Shown here piece after piece: positions 13,722-25,800 of a stretch of DNA of 64,000 bases (positions within the stretch are counted from its first letter, which is position 1; every line of letters starts with the position of its first letter). Source of the stretch: Tanytarsus gracilentus (lineage: Eukaryota > Arthropoda > Insecta > Diptera > Chironomidae); the NCBI GenBank assembly GCA_038502055.1, contig JAXRKN010000016.1, positions 62,001-126,000 on the forward strand. The letters are read 5' to 3'. A program made the translations under genes and the position numbers. Under the pieces are notes generated by a model, which was not told where the DNA came from, did no database searches, and worked only from the letters and a program-made list of their open reading frames with translations.

Positions 13722-15023
13722 CTCTCCTCTTCACTTCCATTGAAAATTTTCTCTTTCTTCACTTTTTTTCGTGAATGGCTCAACTTAAGGTCTCGACAGT
13801 GATAACGATCATGTGAAGGAGAATGAAAAATTCAAACATTGAGTTGAACTCATAAAACTAAATTTTTTATTGCATTTTTTCTCTCTCGTGTAAATTCATT
13901 GAAGCATTTTGTTTATTTTAATTTTTTCTCTTTACTCAATTTTCACACTTGATTTTTTTCTCGAATTCTATTTTATCTCATTTTATGGATTTTAGAATGG
14001 GAAGGTTAAGTGCATTTGAAAATGTTTGTTGATTTTATTTTTAGTACAAGTTGAAAAATTAGAGAGGAGGGAACATGGTAATAAATTATCATTGTGATTT
14101 ATGAGTAATAAATGCTTTAAATTGTTTTATGGACCTCCTCGACCTCAGTGGTGTGTATTGAACTTGAAGTGTTTTATTGAACTGTTAATGAGTTCGAACA
14201 AAAATTTACATTTTTAATAGAAATTGACAGCAAGGAAATTTAATTATTTTTTCATGCAAAACTTGACGAAATTTATTCCTAAAATATTCTCAAACTATTT
14301 TTGATACCTCCAGGGAGACATAAATTCAACATAACAGTAATAAATCTCACGCAATAAAATTATTCATCGACTCACATGCAAAGGTTAATGACTTCTAAGC
14401 TATGCCAATAAAAAAAATAGTTGCATTCAAAAAAGTAATTTCGTCGATGAAAAATTGAAATCTTTTCGACTCGCAAATGGAAGCTCTCGAATTTTTATGA
14501 TAATTCACACAGAGCACCTCTTATGGTAATAAATCAATAAATGAGCTTAAAGCTCTTTCTCTCTATTGTGTGGCAAAATAAATCATAATCGATGAATATC
14601 AATTGATCATTATGCGATAATCATGTGGCAGTGTCTGAAAACAGCTAGAAGTGAAAATGAAAAATGCATTTGAGATTTTTTTATTTATGTACAACTTTTT
14701 CTTTTATTAATCATTTGAATCAATTAGTTTTTTTTCTGTATATAAATTAGTCCATTCTTAATAAAAAAGTTTTCGATATTTTACAGTAGTTTTTTTGTGT
14801 GAGAATTTTTAATTAAAATTCGATAAAAGGATTTTAATAAAAACTTCACGGGAAAATTGTTTACATTTCATTTGTTCGATTCGATAAAAGCGCATTTCGA
14901 TATTTTTTTATTGGCAATTTTTTCACAAGTCAATTTTGGCTCTCGTACTCGCTCCAGTGAATGCAATTAATATTATAAATGAGTTCGCTTTGTGTGTTTT
15001 TACTTTTTAATTTTGGTGCACTG

Positions 15024-15099
15024 GCAAGGAGTGGAACACTTTTTTAAATGTATTCATTAAATTTCTTAAATTACATAAATTTAGTGTCACACGCCTTGC
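15024..15099. repeat. Small TIR element, shortest copy
   Basis: 76 bp. The tips GCAAGGAGTGGAACACT and GCAAGGCGTGTGACACT match at 14 of 17 positions, the clearest tip pairing among the intergenic copies. Confidence 0.7.
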
Positions 15100-16548
15100 A
15101 TGCCCTAACAAAAAAGAGAATTGTTGTCCATTAAAGAAATTGAAAGTGATTTATGGCGAGTCCACGAAGGATTAGTGCGAACATACAGATTGCATTATTT
15201 ACACTTAAAATTTTTTTTATTGCATAATTTTTTAGCCATCGAATTTCCCTTTCACAACTTCATTGACACGAAAAAAAGAGAAATTTGAGTTAATTTTCAT
15301 TCCTTGCGCGTCCATCTTCACATTTCACATGATTACATTTGATGTGTACAAAGTGAGAGAAAATTTTTAAAAAGAATTTTTCAAATGCGCGTTTAAATAA
15401 ATTTACAAATCGCTTCGACATCTTCGAAGTCGCACTTTATGCGTGATGAAAAAATCTTCATTTGTAAACATTTTTATGGCATCGTTGAAAGTGTGATAAA
15501 AAGTGACGCGTTAAGAAAAGTTTTTACGTTTATTTTTTTTCTTCAGAATGCGCGTATTAAACAACTTTTAAATGACACAGATATCACGCTGCGGTAAGGA
15601 TGGAGTGGATGAAGAAAAATGAGAGAAATTTTCCTACAATTTTGACCTCAATTTTTCTTCTTTTTGACTTTTTTATCGAGGCAATTTTCAGCTGATGGGC
15701 GACTAAACTTTTAAGTCAAATTGCCTCTTCTCATTTTAACAAAAAACACCTGAACATTGATAGAGTGAATTTTTGAACTAAATTTCTTTGCTTACATTTT
15801 AAACGGTGATATGAAAAATTCACATTTAAATGATGATAAAAGTTTTTCCAAGATAGAAATGAGGAACAGTTTAAATCAGAGCAGATATGATGGTTTCCTT
15901 TTAAATATGCATGAATTCTTACCCAGCGAGAATAATTTAAAATTCATACTTTAAATTCGAATCTGTTTTGAAACTTCTCATTGGGGGATTTAAAAAGTGA
16001 AATGAAGAAGGAAACAAAAATAAATCTTGAGACTTCTCCAGAAGCAATTTAAAGTATGAAAATTGCCTTTTAATGTTTACGGAATGAAAGTTAAATATTA
16101 ACTTTGATGAGGTTGTCCATTTCCGCTCGCAAATTTACTCTCGATAAATTATTCATTAGAAAAATTTGATATTAAATTCTACATCATCGTGATTCAGTTC
16201 TTAGAGTGGAAAAAAAGAATGGAAAATATTATCTAAATGCAATTTGACTCTTATAGAAAAATTAAATCCACTAAAATTCGTTAAAAAAGTTTTTTTTAAA
16301 AAGAAATTCGTTAAAATTTTACATCTTTGTGTTTTTTGAAATTTTCAATCACAAGTTAAAGACATTCATCATAAATGTTAATTAAACACATTTTCTCTCC
16401 TTGGAAATCGAGAGGTCGTGCTTTGAATATATGCTGAGAGACTTTCAATAATATTTTATATATTGTCACTTAATTCCATTCGAATCATACTTGCTTCAGT
16501 GAGTCCAAGTGGAGGTGAATTTTTTACTTCTTCTTTAATACTTTGTCA

Positions 16549-16648
16549 AGTGCGGACATGTAAAAATTAGAATTTTTTGCACTATTTATAATTAGTTCAA
16601 ATTTATTTTATAAAATGATAAAAATTTAATTTTTTAAATGACCGCACT
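16549..16648. repeat. Small TIR element in or just past the netrin 3' UTR
   Basis: Tips AGTGCGGACAT and AGTGCGGTCAT. About 90 bp beyond the downstream netrin stop codon and 5 bp past the best AATAAA. Confidence 0.6.
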
Positions 16649-16652
16649 CAGA

Positions 16653-16658
16653 TTTATT
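16653..16658 (-). terminator. Likely polyadenylation signal of the downstream netrin
   Basis: AATAAA on the minus strand about 80 bases after the stop codon. It sits 5 bases outside a small TIR element (16549-16648) that would therefore lie at or just past the cleavage site. Other AT-rich candidates follow, so the choice is tentative. Confidence 0.4.
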
Positions 16659-16738
16659 TAATTTAAACAGAAAGATCAAAAGAAATCATTTTTTTTCGAG
16701 AGCGAAAGTGCTGACATTGAGACTCAGCAGTCTGTGAA

Positions 16739-16874
16739 TTAATAACACGTGTTTCTGAATTTCTCTAACCGTCCTTTAAATTCATCTCGCCATTCGATGA
16801 CTACCGATTTCTTCGTGATCTCCAACTCATTTCGATGTGATTTATTTGAGTGCATTCCGAGAATCAAGTACGAC
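16739..16874 (-). CDS. Net: Netrin (downstream copy) coding exon 7: C-terminus
   Basis: One base completes a Lys codon, then SYLILG and SVVIEWRDEFKGRLEKF, the conserved netrin C-terminal helix region, with the last cysteine in the final TCY and a TAA stop at 16741-16739. The acceptor is CCTCACAG after an intron of 70 bases. Many netrins end in a long basic tail, which this one lacks. Confidence 0.96.
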
Positions 16875-19800
16875 CTGTGAGGAGGTGGGAAGAAGAAGAA
16901 AGAAAATATAAATCTCACGTGAGAATTGAAAACATCAACATTACTTGTTAATCTCCAAGTTTGGACATCGACAACTGCTTGCCGCTTCAGGTACGACTAG
17001 TTGAATTTTTTTACTCTTCGATGCAATTGGATTGCGTCCTTCGCTGTTCTTATACACTTGACTGATGACGATGTTGTAGCGTCGACCAGCACCGTTCCTT
17101 CCAACGACTTTAGCAAGTATTGCTGCAAAAGTGTGTTTGTACGATTTTTTTTTTATTTTGCGAATTGATATTAAAAATAGATATGAGTGAGATGGAAAGG
17201 AAAAAGCGGATTAAATTCACATATAAGCCATAGCTCGTCGTCGAAACAGCAAAAAATATTAATTATTCAAAGTCGAAAATGGAATTCTGAGCTTTTCACT
17301 CTGGTCATCCAAGAAACGGAAAAGTTCAACTAATTTTTAAAAATTTTATTTTTATAGAAATTTCTAAAAACTTTTCTAAATATAAAAAAAATAATTTTAA
17401 AATTTTGATCTTCCATCCTTTGGCTAGTCACAATATTCCTTGTTTCATTACGACTTCCAGTTGTTGTTGAGGTTATTATTCGGTGAGAAGAAACGACAGT
17501 ATTCATGTCTGTCTGACTGAATCAACAGAGTGGATCATATTTATAATCCACTTTACAGTTTCAACAAGCAAAATGAGAAATTGAAAGTCACAAAAACTAA
17601 GTGAAGTGATAGGAATGAGTTGAATTTTATCCGGCTGGATTTTGTTTGTGTAAACAGAGATTTCACAAATGCGATGATGCTCTAAAATGCCCAGTGAAAA
17701 ATTTCCTGGATGACATTAATTTGAAAAGTTATTTAATGAGTTTTGTTAATTTTAAAATCAAGAAAAATTAAATGGAATTTTTTTCCAAGATTTTCTTTTA
17801 TCTTTAAAAATAGTAAAATCCAAAATTATTTTTTAAAAACATAATCCAGACATTCAAAAGTCCTCAACTGATTGTTGATTCAGCCACAGAAAATGATGAA
17901 TTTTAGTTTTCATTAAATTTAATTTCACCCTCTTCAAATGCACTCGAACGTGAATTTCAACAACTCTTTATTCGCATTTTTTAATTCCATTTTTTTCTAC
18001 TTCTGTGTATAAACTCACCATAATCTCTTTTGCAGAATTTATTGCTATTCAGTCGTTGTGCCTCGATTTTACATTTGCAATCTGTTGAAATGAAAAATGA
18101 ATTTGACAAAAATGAGAAAAGTTCACAAAAATTTTACGACGAAGAGGAAAAGTTTTTTAAGAAGTATCATCGAAGACTTTTTCATCGTCTTTCAACTTTG
18201 TACACAATTTATTAAAACAAAAAAGCCAAATAAATGTAAATCCCTCCGAATTTATAAACAAATCCCCAAATGACTGAGAATTTTTCCGCCTTTATAAGGC
18301 TTAATCGTAGAAAATTAAAAACAAAATTGTTTTTAACGAAGAGAAGTTAAATTTAATAAAAAAATGCCCGACTTGACGATGATATCAAAATAATTATCTT
18401 TGCCTCTTCCTTCTTCCTCTTTTCCACTCCTCGTTTTTTTGTCTTTTACGAGGGATTTTTTTACGAATTGCGCGTATGGAAAAAATAAACTTTTTTATTA
18501 CTTTTTCTCTTCCTTTAATGAGATAAAGAAAAATTTCTCTTTCATGACTTTATTTGCAACATTTTACTGAAATGGATTCAGCAAAATTTAATGTTTCAGA
18601 GCACTTGAACATTTGTTAGGATTTTTAAGGGAGAGTAACCTTTAATTATTTGAAAATTTTAATTCAAGAGATTTAAAATTTGAAGATTAGATTTAATTTT
18701 TTGGAACAAATTTGAAAATGAAACACAATTTTTTAATTATCCTTTCCTCGATGTAAAGATATTATTTTTTCACAACTTACCTTCACGAGACTTCGGTCTG
18801 ACGTCAGTCTGATCGTTGGAGTAACTTTCTGGCGCTGTATTTTGAGGCATATTCATGCTAAATACCCGTGGAATTTCTGTCAAAAAAGGAATTATTTTTA
18901 ATCAAAATTAGCTTAATTATTTACGAGCACGAAATACTTACTGATACACGGTGCAATATGGGATCGACTTTGTTGATGGCCGCGCGCACAGCGATTACAA
19001 GTCAAGCCAGTCACACCCTCTTTGCAAGCACATTGACCGGTCGTATTATTACATGACTTTCCAGTCGATCCAATTGCGTGACATGAACATGCTATCGAGA
19101 GAGGAAAATAAATATTTTGAGTTGTGAGGTCCATTGTTATCGATAAACATGTACAATTTTCGGTAATGTCAGATTGTGGGGTTAATTGAGAAATGTTCCA
19201 TGCCAATAATAATTTTTGATGTCTTGGTTGATTTTCGACATGTTCCTTAATAAAATTGTCTTGATCGATGAAGTAATGTTTGGTATTTTAAAAGGGAATG
19301 TCCAAAAGTTTTGACCATCAAATTTTTAAAAAATTATTTTGTTTAAAAAAATTGATAAAACTTTTGGACAAACCCTCATGACAACAGAAAATGGCCATAA
19401 TGATGTCTATGTGAGATAGTTGAAGGGATAACATTTATCCTGACCCAGTGAAAAGGAATTTCATTTATATTTAATGAAAAGCCATGTTACAAACACTGCC
19501 TGAAGGAGTTTATGTACTGTTTGCGAGTATGAGGGAAGTTCATTAGCTCAGTTTTGCTTTTTTTTTCGGGGAAATTCCCTTTGTTGATGTATATTTTCTA
19601 ACATATGCTATTGTCCGCTTTATGACTCCCTCGAGCGCTTATCGAGCGAGTTTCTAATACAAATAAAATTGTTCTTGTGCTTGCAAATTGATTTGCTTCC
19701 AGCCAACTCGACTTCACGGAACGTTTGTTGTTGTTTAAATATATTCGAGCGAGATAAAAAGCGGAAATAAAAGCGAGAAGAATTTGAAAAGGATTTTTTG

Positions 19801-22800
19801 CACTCTTCAAAACATTGAATGAGGAAAAAATGTTTGCAACGAATCGCTTGCAAGTGAAATGTTAGTTTAATCTCGTGCTTATCTGTGAGTGAAGTGATTG
19901 CATGGAAACATCATGAAGTTATGTTTGCTTGCATCAATCGTCCTTGTTGAGATGTGATGTGATCAAAGGAAGGTTTTTATTAAAAAGAAGTTTAAATATT
20001 GGAGGAATTTAAAGCATATGAAAGTGAAATGAGTAAAATCAACATCCAGGGAGACTTTTTTGTTTTCATAAAATATGTGTAATTTACATAAAATTTATAA
20101 AAACATTAGATTTTAAAATTAAAATTCAATTTTGAAATATTCATTGAAAACTAATTCCGCTCCTGGGTTTTTAAAAAATGGCCAACTACAATTTTTTCAT
20201 CCAGCTCTGGACGCAATTTAAATAAAATAGTTAAAAAAAATTTTAAAACCCACTTCTATTTAGTACATTCCGCACGGAAAAGTATAAAATAAAATAAAAT
20301 CAGTATAAAGACTGATATTTTGATATATTTTGTTTACCCATTGAGTACATCAAACAAAATTTTGATATTATTTGCTGTATCGTGAGATATTTTAAACATG
20401 CGAGTGCATGTAATGCTTGAATGGAATGAAAACTGGAATTAAAGAACAAAATAAAGAAGTGGGGCGGTATATTTTTGATGTGTATGTTGCTAAGTGTTTA
20501 TTTTTTTAAGATATATTAATTAATTGTTAATTTGTTGTGTTTAATTATTTAAACCGCCCCCACTTCTTTATTTTGTTCTTTAATTCCATTTTCATTCCAT
20601 TCAAGCATTACAGGCACTCGCATGTTTAAAATATCTCACGATACAGCAAATAATATCAAAATTTTGTTTGATGTACTCAATGGGTAAACAAAATATATCA
20701 AAATATCAGTCTTTATACTGATTTTATTTTTTTTATACTTTTCCGTGCGGAATGTATAAATAGAAGTGGGTTTTAAAATTTTTTTTCTATTTTTTTAATA
20801 CTTTTTCCTGTTCAAACTTTTAAATATAAATGGTCTAAATTTTCTTTAGTTTGTTTGGTCATTTAATTTTCTGATTTGTTTTTGTTTCATTTTATTAATT
20901 TTTATAAGTCCCTCGATCAAGATTCAAATTCTAATATGCCGTTTTGAACTTTTTATTGACTTTGCTATATTTTGTTAATTTTAAACTATGAACTATTTGT
21001 CTTTTTCAGTAAATCTGTTATCTATTTTATTTTCATTGTATACATGTTTTTATTTATTTATCCAAGGTGAAGATGGACGTTTTTTGTTTTTGTCCGAATT
21101 GAAAGGGATCTCGTTTATTGCCATGTCCTTGTCTTCGTCCACGCATTCCTTTTCCTTCTCGTCAACGAACTGATTCCTCTCGATTTCCGTCTCATTTGTT
21201 TTCTTGTTGTTTCTCTGTCTTGTCATTTCCGTGCTAGAAATTAAATGTGTAAAAGATCTTTATTTTTTTCGTTCAACTTTTACCTCACCTTTCGATTGAG
21301 TTCATCAATCGCCATCTCCATGTCAAGGAATTTGTGGAGTTCTCTTGTTGCGTTCTATGTTAGAATTGCGTATTGCATTGTCCAAATCTTTGCTGTGAGT
21401 TTACTTTGATTCACTCGTCGTGCCATTCTGTGTTTTTGATTATTGTCTTGCCTTCGTCTTCGAGCTTGTTGATCGTGTCAATTATTTTCTGTAAATTTCC
21501 TTGTTCCTCAATGAATTTAAATTCATTTCCATCAGCTTCTGAATAGTGTCCGTTTGCTTGTTTTATATCTGAAATTTTAAAATATTCTGACTTTAATTTA
21601 ACAAATTTTATGTTTAATTTAATTTTGTTTCTTACCTGTGATATTTGTAATTACACTTTGATGTGAATTAAATGTAGTTTATGATGAATTGAAGAATTTT
21701 AAATATTTGTTTTTTTTTTCTCCAAATGTTATTGTATTTTCGAAGGGTTTTTATCGAAACTGAGTAATTAATTTAAAGTTTAAAAATTTTTCTACCGTTA
21801 CTTTTTACACAGCTGATCTCGCTCCGCTTCGCTACGCGACATCAGCTGTACGTAACGCACAGCCGTAAACTCTTCAATGCTCGAGATGAAATTAGTTTTA
21901 GGGTATATTATAGAAGTGGGAAAAATAATTTAGATAAATTAAATTTCAAAGAAAATAAATATCAAATAAAACTCGCCAAAAAGTTGTTTAAAATTCAATT
22001 TCAACTTCAAAGTATTAAAAGATTTTTTCAATTTTGCACATTCACGTTAGAAGAAGAAAAACCTTTTGTTAGTGAAGCGAGTGAGCAAATAGTGAAATGA
22101 GAAAATAGATAAACACAAAAAAATGAAGTAAAAAGGAAAAATCTCTATATTTATTTGCTCTAGCAGCAATTTGTGAGATGGATTTTTGTTTTTCCTATAT
22201 CGCAATCTATTTAATTAATAGCCCGAAGGCGGTTTGTGTCACACTAACAATAGTGAGACGTTCCGATCGAAGTGATGGGATTTTCAAGGCAGAACATTTT
22301 GCAGTCTTTTCCGCTCTCGGGGCTTTTCACTCCTACCATTTTGTTAAATAACAAATCGATCAATTCTAGAGGAGGAAAAAAGAGCGAACGAGCTAGAAAA
22401 GTCGATTAAAAATCGTTTTTTACCCACAACGAAATAAAATGTGCACAACTGTTATGTCACAAGCAATTTTTGTCCAATGCAGATATGGAATGGAGTTGAA
22501 GTCATAACATCCTAACAAATCCCATCTGACCTATCATTTTCATCAACACTTCATGAGCTTTAATTAGGGATTGGACACTTTGGTACAAAATAGTTAAAAA
22601 AATTAATTAAAAAATTCAAATTAATTTGAAAATTTATTTCACATTTAAGTGTCCAACCCTTGAACTTTATGACTATATGCAAAAAAAATCAACTCACGTT
22701 TGCATGCCTTTTTGTTGGCGATGGGTTTTGTCGGATCTCGATAGAAGCCCTCTTTGCAATAGTGGCAATAACGTCCCGTTGTATCATGTCGACAATTTTC

Positions 22801-25800
22801 GCACACTCCACCCGATACTCGTCCAGACAGCTTGTAGAGTTCCAAATTGAAGCGGCATCGACGTGCGTGTCCATTGCAATTGCAGGCTATAAAAAAAGAG
22901 AACGAGAAAAAAATATTAAAAAACATCGATTTTGATTTAAAATGCATTAAAATTTGTTGTCGGCTGCGTAGGAAATGCATTTATAAGCGGCTGCGATTGC
23001 GTGAGGAAATTTTAACGATTATTTCATTTTTGTCACATTTTAAAAATTATCTTAATGTGCGCTCGTAAAGTATTTAACGTTATTAAAATTTTCAGCAGGT
23101 TTTTGCTGCACTTTATCGATAGCATAAAATTCGTGTTTACTCTCAGAATTTGAGAGAAAAAATTTTAACGAGACGACGACACCAAAAACGTGAACTTTAG
23201 AGCATTTTTAAGCGACTCAGTAACTTTTTTTTTGGTATTACTTTTCATGCTGCTCGGTCAAGATATGCCAAGAAAAAAACCTGTTTGACTGTTTGCCGCC
23301 ACAAATATTTCGTGCATATAACGAGATCAAATAATTCATCAATTTGGCGAGAGAGAGAGAGAGAAATATAATCTGATGATCACAGTCTCAATTTAAGTTG
23401 CGCCGAGTTCAGAGAATCGCAATAAATCGAGTAAAAAGTTTAAAACCACAAAAACACACGCACTGTCGGTTTGGGACTTGAGACCTCGATAAAAATATAC
23501 TTTTTAGAGATTTCGTTTGTAAGAAGGGCGGCATTGATTGATTTTTTTTATAAAATGGCTTATAATTTTTTTAGATTTGATTAAAAATAACACAAATAAA
23601 AGTTTTAAAAAGATGTAATAAAAAATGCGCAAAATAGCTTTGAATATTTTTTAAAGATTTGAATCTAAATTTTTAATACTTTTCCTAATTATGAAAAGCA
23701 ATTTATCAAATGCCACTTTAATCTCATCCAACGATATCCATTTCGAGATGCATTTCCCGAGAGTTTTAGTTATAAGTTGGTCAATCCAGCTAAATTGAAA
23801 AGCGGTCTCTCATAAATAATGCAATTAAAGCTATCATAAAACTTAATTTCATGCAAAAATAGTCGACGATATAAATCATGATTACAGTCGCATATACACC
23901 AGACTTAATAAACATTTATTTGCTGCAACGTGGTCTATCCGAGCGCAAAAGTACCCGCCAGTTCACGGGCATGAGAGAGACCACCGAAGTTTGAACATTT
24001 CCTCATATAATAAATTTATGATTTGATATGGCATAATTTTATGCTTTATTAAAAATTTATTCCTCAATTCATCTGTGACGTAAACAACTGAAAATTTTCC
24101 TCATTCAGCTTTTGATATGATTTTAAAGAGAATTTGGTGCATTGTTCATGGTTATTTTGTCGAGTGAATTTTATTGTAAGATTTATGCTCGTGCAAACTC
24201 TATAACGACTGTTATCAGTTTTTGAATGGCTATTTGGTCACACGCTCGTATGCAAACAAAAAGTATCTGCAGAGTGTAATTAATTATTGGCTTAGGGTCG
24301 AGTGGAATTTTAATAAACTTCTAAAAAGGTGAATTTATGAACTCTCGAGACTGAAAGCATTGCCATTAAAAATTCCGCACATTTTTTTGCTCGCTCGTCA
24401 AGATCTTTCACGTGCACAAAATTCGGTTAAATAAACAAAGAAGAAGAATTGAAAATTCTTTGACACACACAAGGGGGAAATGAAGGAACGTGACAGTGAA
24501 GACATTCGATGACCCTGCGAGATGAATTAAATTTAAAAATGTTTTTTAAAGTTTAAGAGATTTTAAAACATTTTTTATATTTTTTTTAGATTCACAAAAA
24601 TTTTGCTCGCAGGGTTTAGACAAAAAAAAATTTATTCCACCCTCGCAAATTTCACCACCACAAGTGAACTTTTTTCGATGAGTGATGATGCCTGATAGCT
24701 AATAGAAAACGTGATGAAGGCGGTGGGTTTATGAATAATTTTTGTTTAACGTCAAATTCATTTTCAGTTATTTAAAACTCCCAACAAAAAAAAATGCTAA
24801 TGAATAATTTTTTCCATTTCTGATCGCATGCAAGGAGAAAAGAGTGAGCGACAGACAGAAGGCAGAACGCGAGCAGTCGATGATGACAAATTAGGTGGAT
24901 GGTGATGTCTTAAAAAAACTATAAACAACAAAAAGCAGGAAAAAGAAGATGAAAATGAATTTAAATCATTTTTATTTTCTCTCTTTATATAAAGTGTGCC
25001 TGCAAGATAACCAAAGACAGCTCGAGTGAGACATTGTGGAGGCGGCGAATGCTATGATGATTTGTGATCGTGTGAACAAATGTCGCTTGATAGTTTTGCG
25101 TGTCTTGTTCAACACGCTGATGAGGTGGATGATAAATGTTTGTGTAAAGTTTACTTTCATTCATATCTAAATATATGTGTGGACATTTTTTGTTTGATGG
25201 TCGAGCGGCGATAGTTTAGATGGCTCATTAACACCTCGTGGAGATTATTGGCAATTTGCACAGCTTTATCATCGATGATTGTCACATGTGAGACATTAGA
25301 ATTTGCCTATAAAAGTTCAGTAGGTGTTAGGCCGCTTTTTGTTTGCATTGTTGAGTTTAAATATTTAAATCTCATTTAGAAAATTCAAATTGAGATGAAA
25401 ATATTTGAGAAATATTTGTTTACTAAAGAAAAATTTGAATTCAAAAATTTCAGCACATAAAAATTGAAAGTTTCAAAAAAGCTTCGCGAAAACATATTTT
25501 CTAACTTTTATCACCTTAATAATGAAAATCTTCCGTTATCTGCTATTCGACCAACTCGTTCGTTTGCTAATAATGCTCATAAAATTTGTTCATTGCTGAT
25601 TGAAATCTCCGATAAGTGCGCTGTATAAACTTTTTATTGCAAACTAATTCGGTGTGAATGCGAAAAACTAAGTCAAAAAGTAATAAATGGGGAAGTCAAT
25701 ATGGTGGAAAAAAGAGAAGGTCTAATAAAAATCATTTTAGTGCCACTCAAACAGCCCATAAAAATGCGAATTTTTTCGGCTAAAAATTGTATAAACTTTC

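Larger units (their letters stand above)
4533..16548. other. Long intergenic stretch, no gene seen
   Basis: Twelve kilobases of AT-rich sequence with frames no longer than about 96 codons, none with protein-like composition or splice context. Apart from the listed small elements and one hairpin I see nothing. It may hold distal regulatory sequence for the downstream netrin, but no motif shows it. Confidence 0.5.

Noticed and set aside
22660..22935. Plus-strand frames over netrin LE2
   Set aside because: Antisense shadows of the conserved exon at 22698-22886.
23349..23364. GA microsatellite
   Set aside because: A short simple repeat of a kind common in insect introns; not informative.
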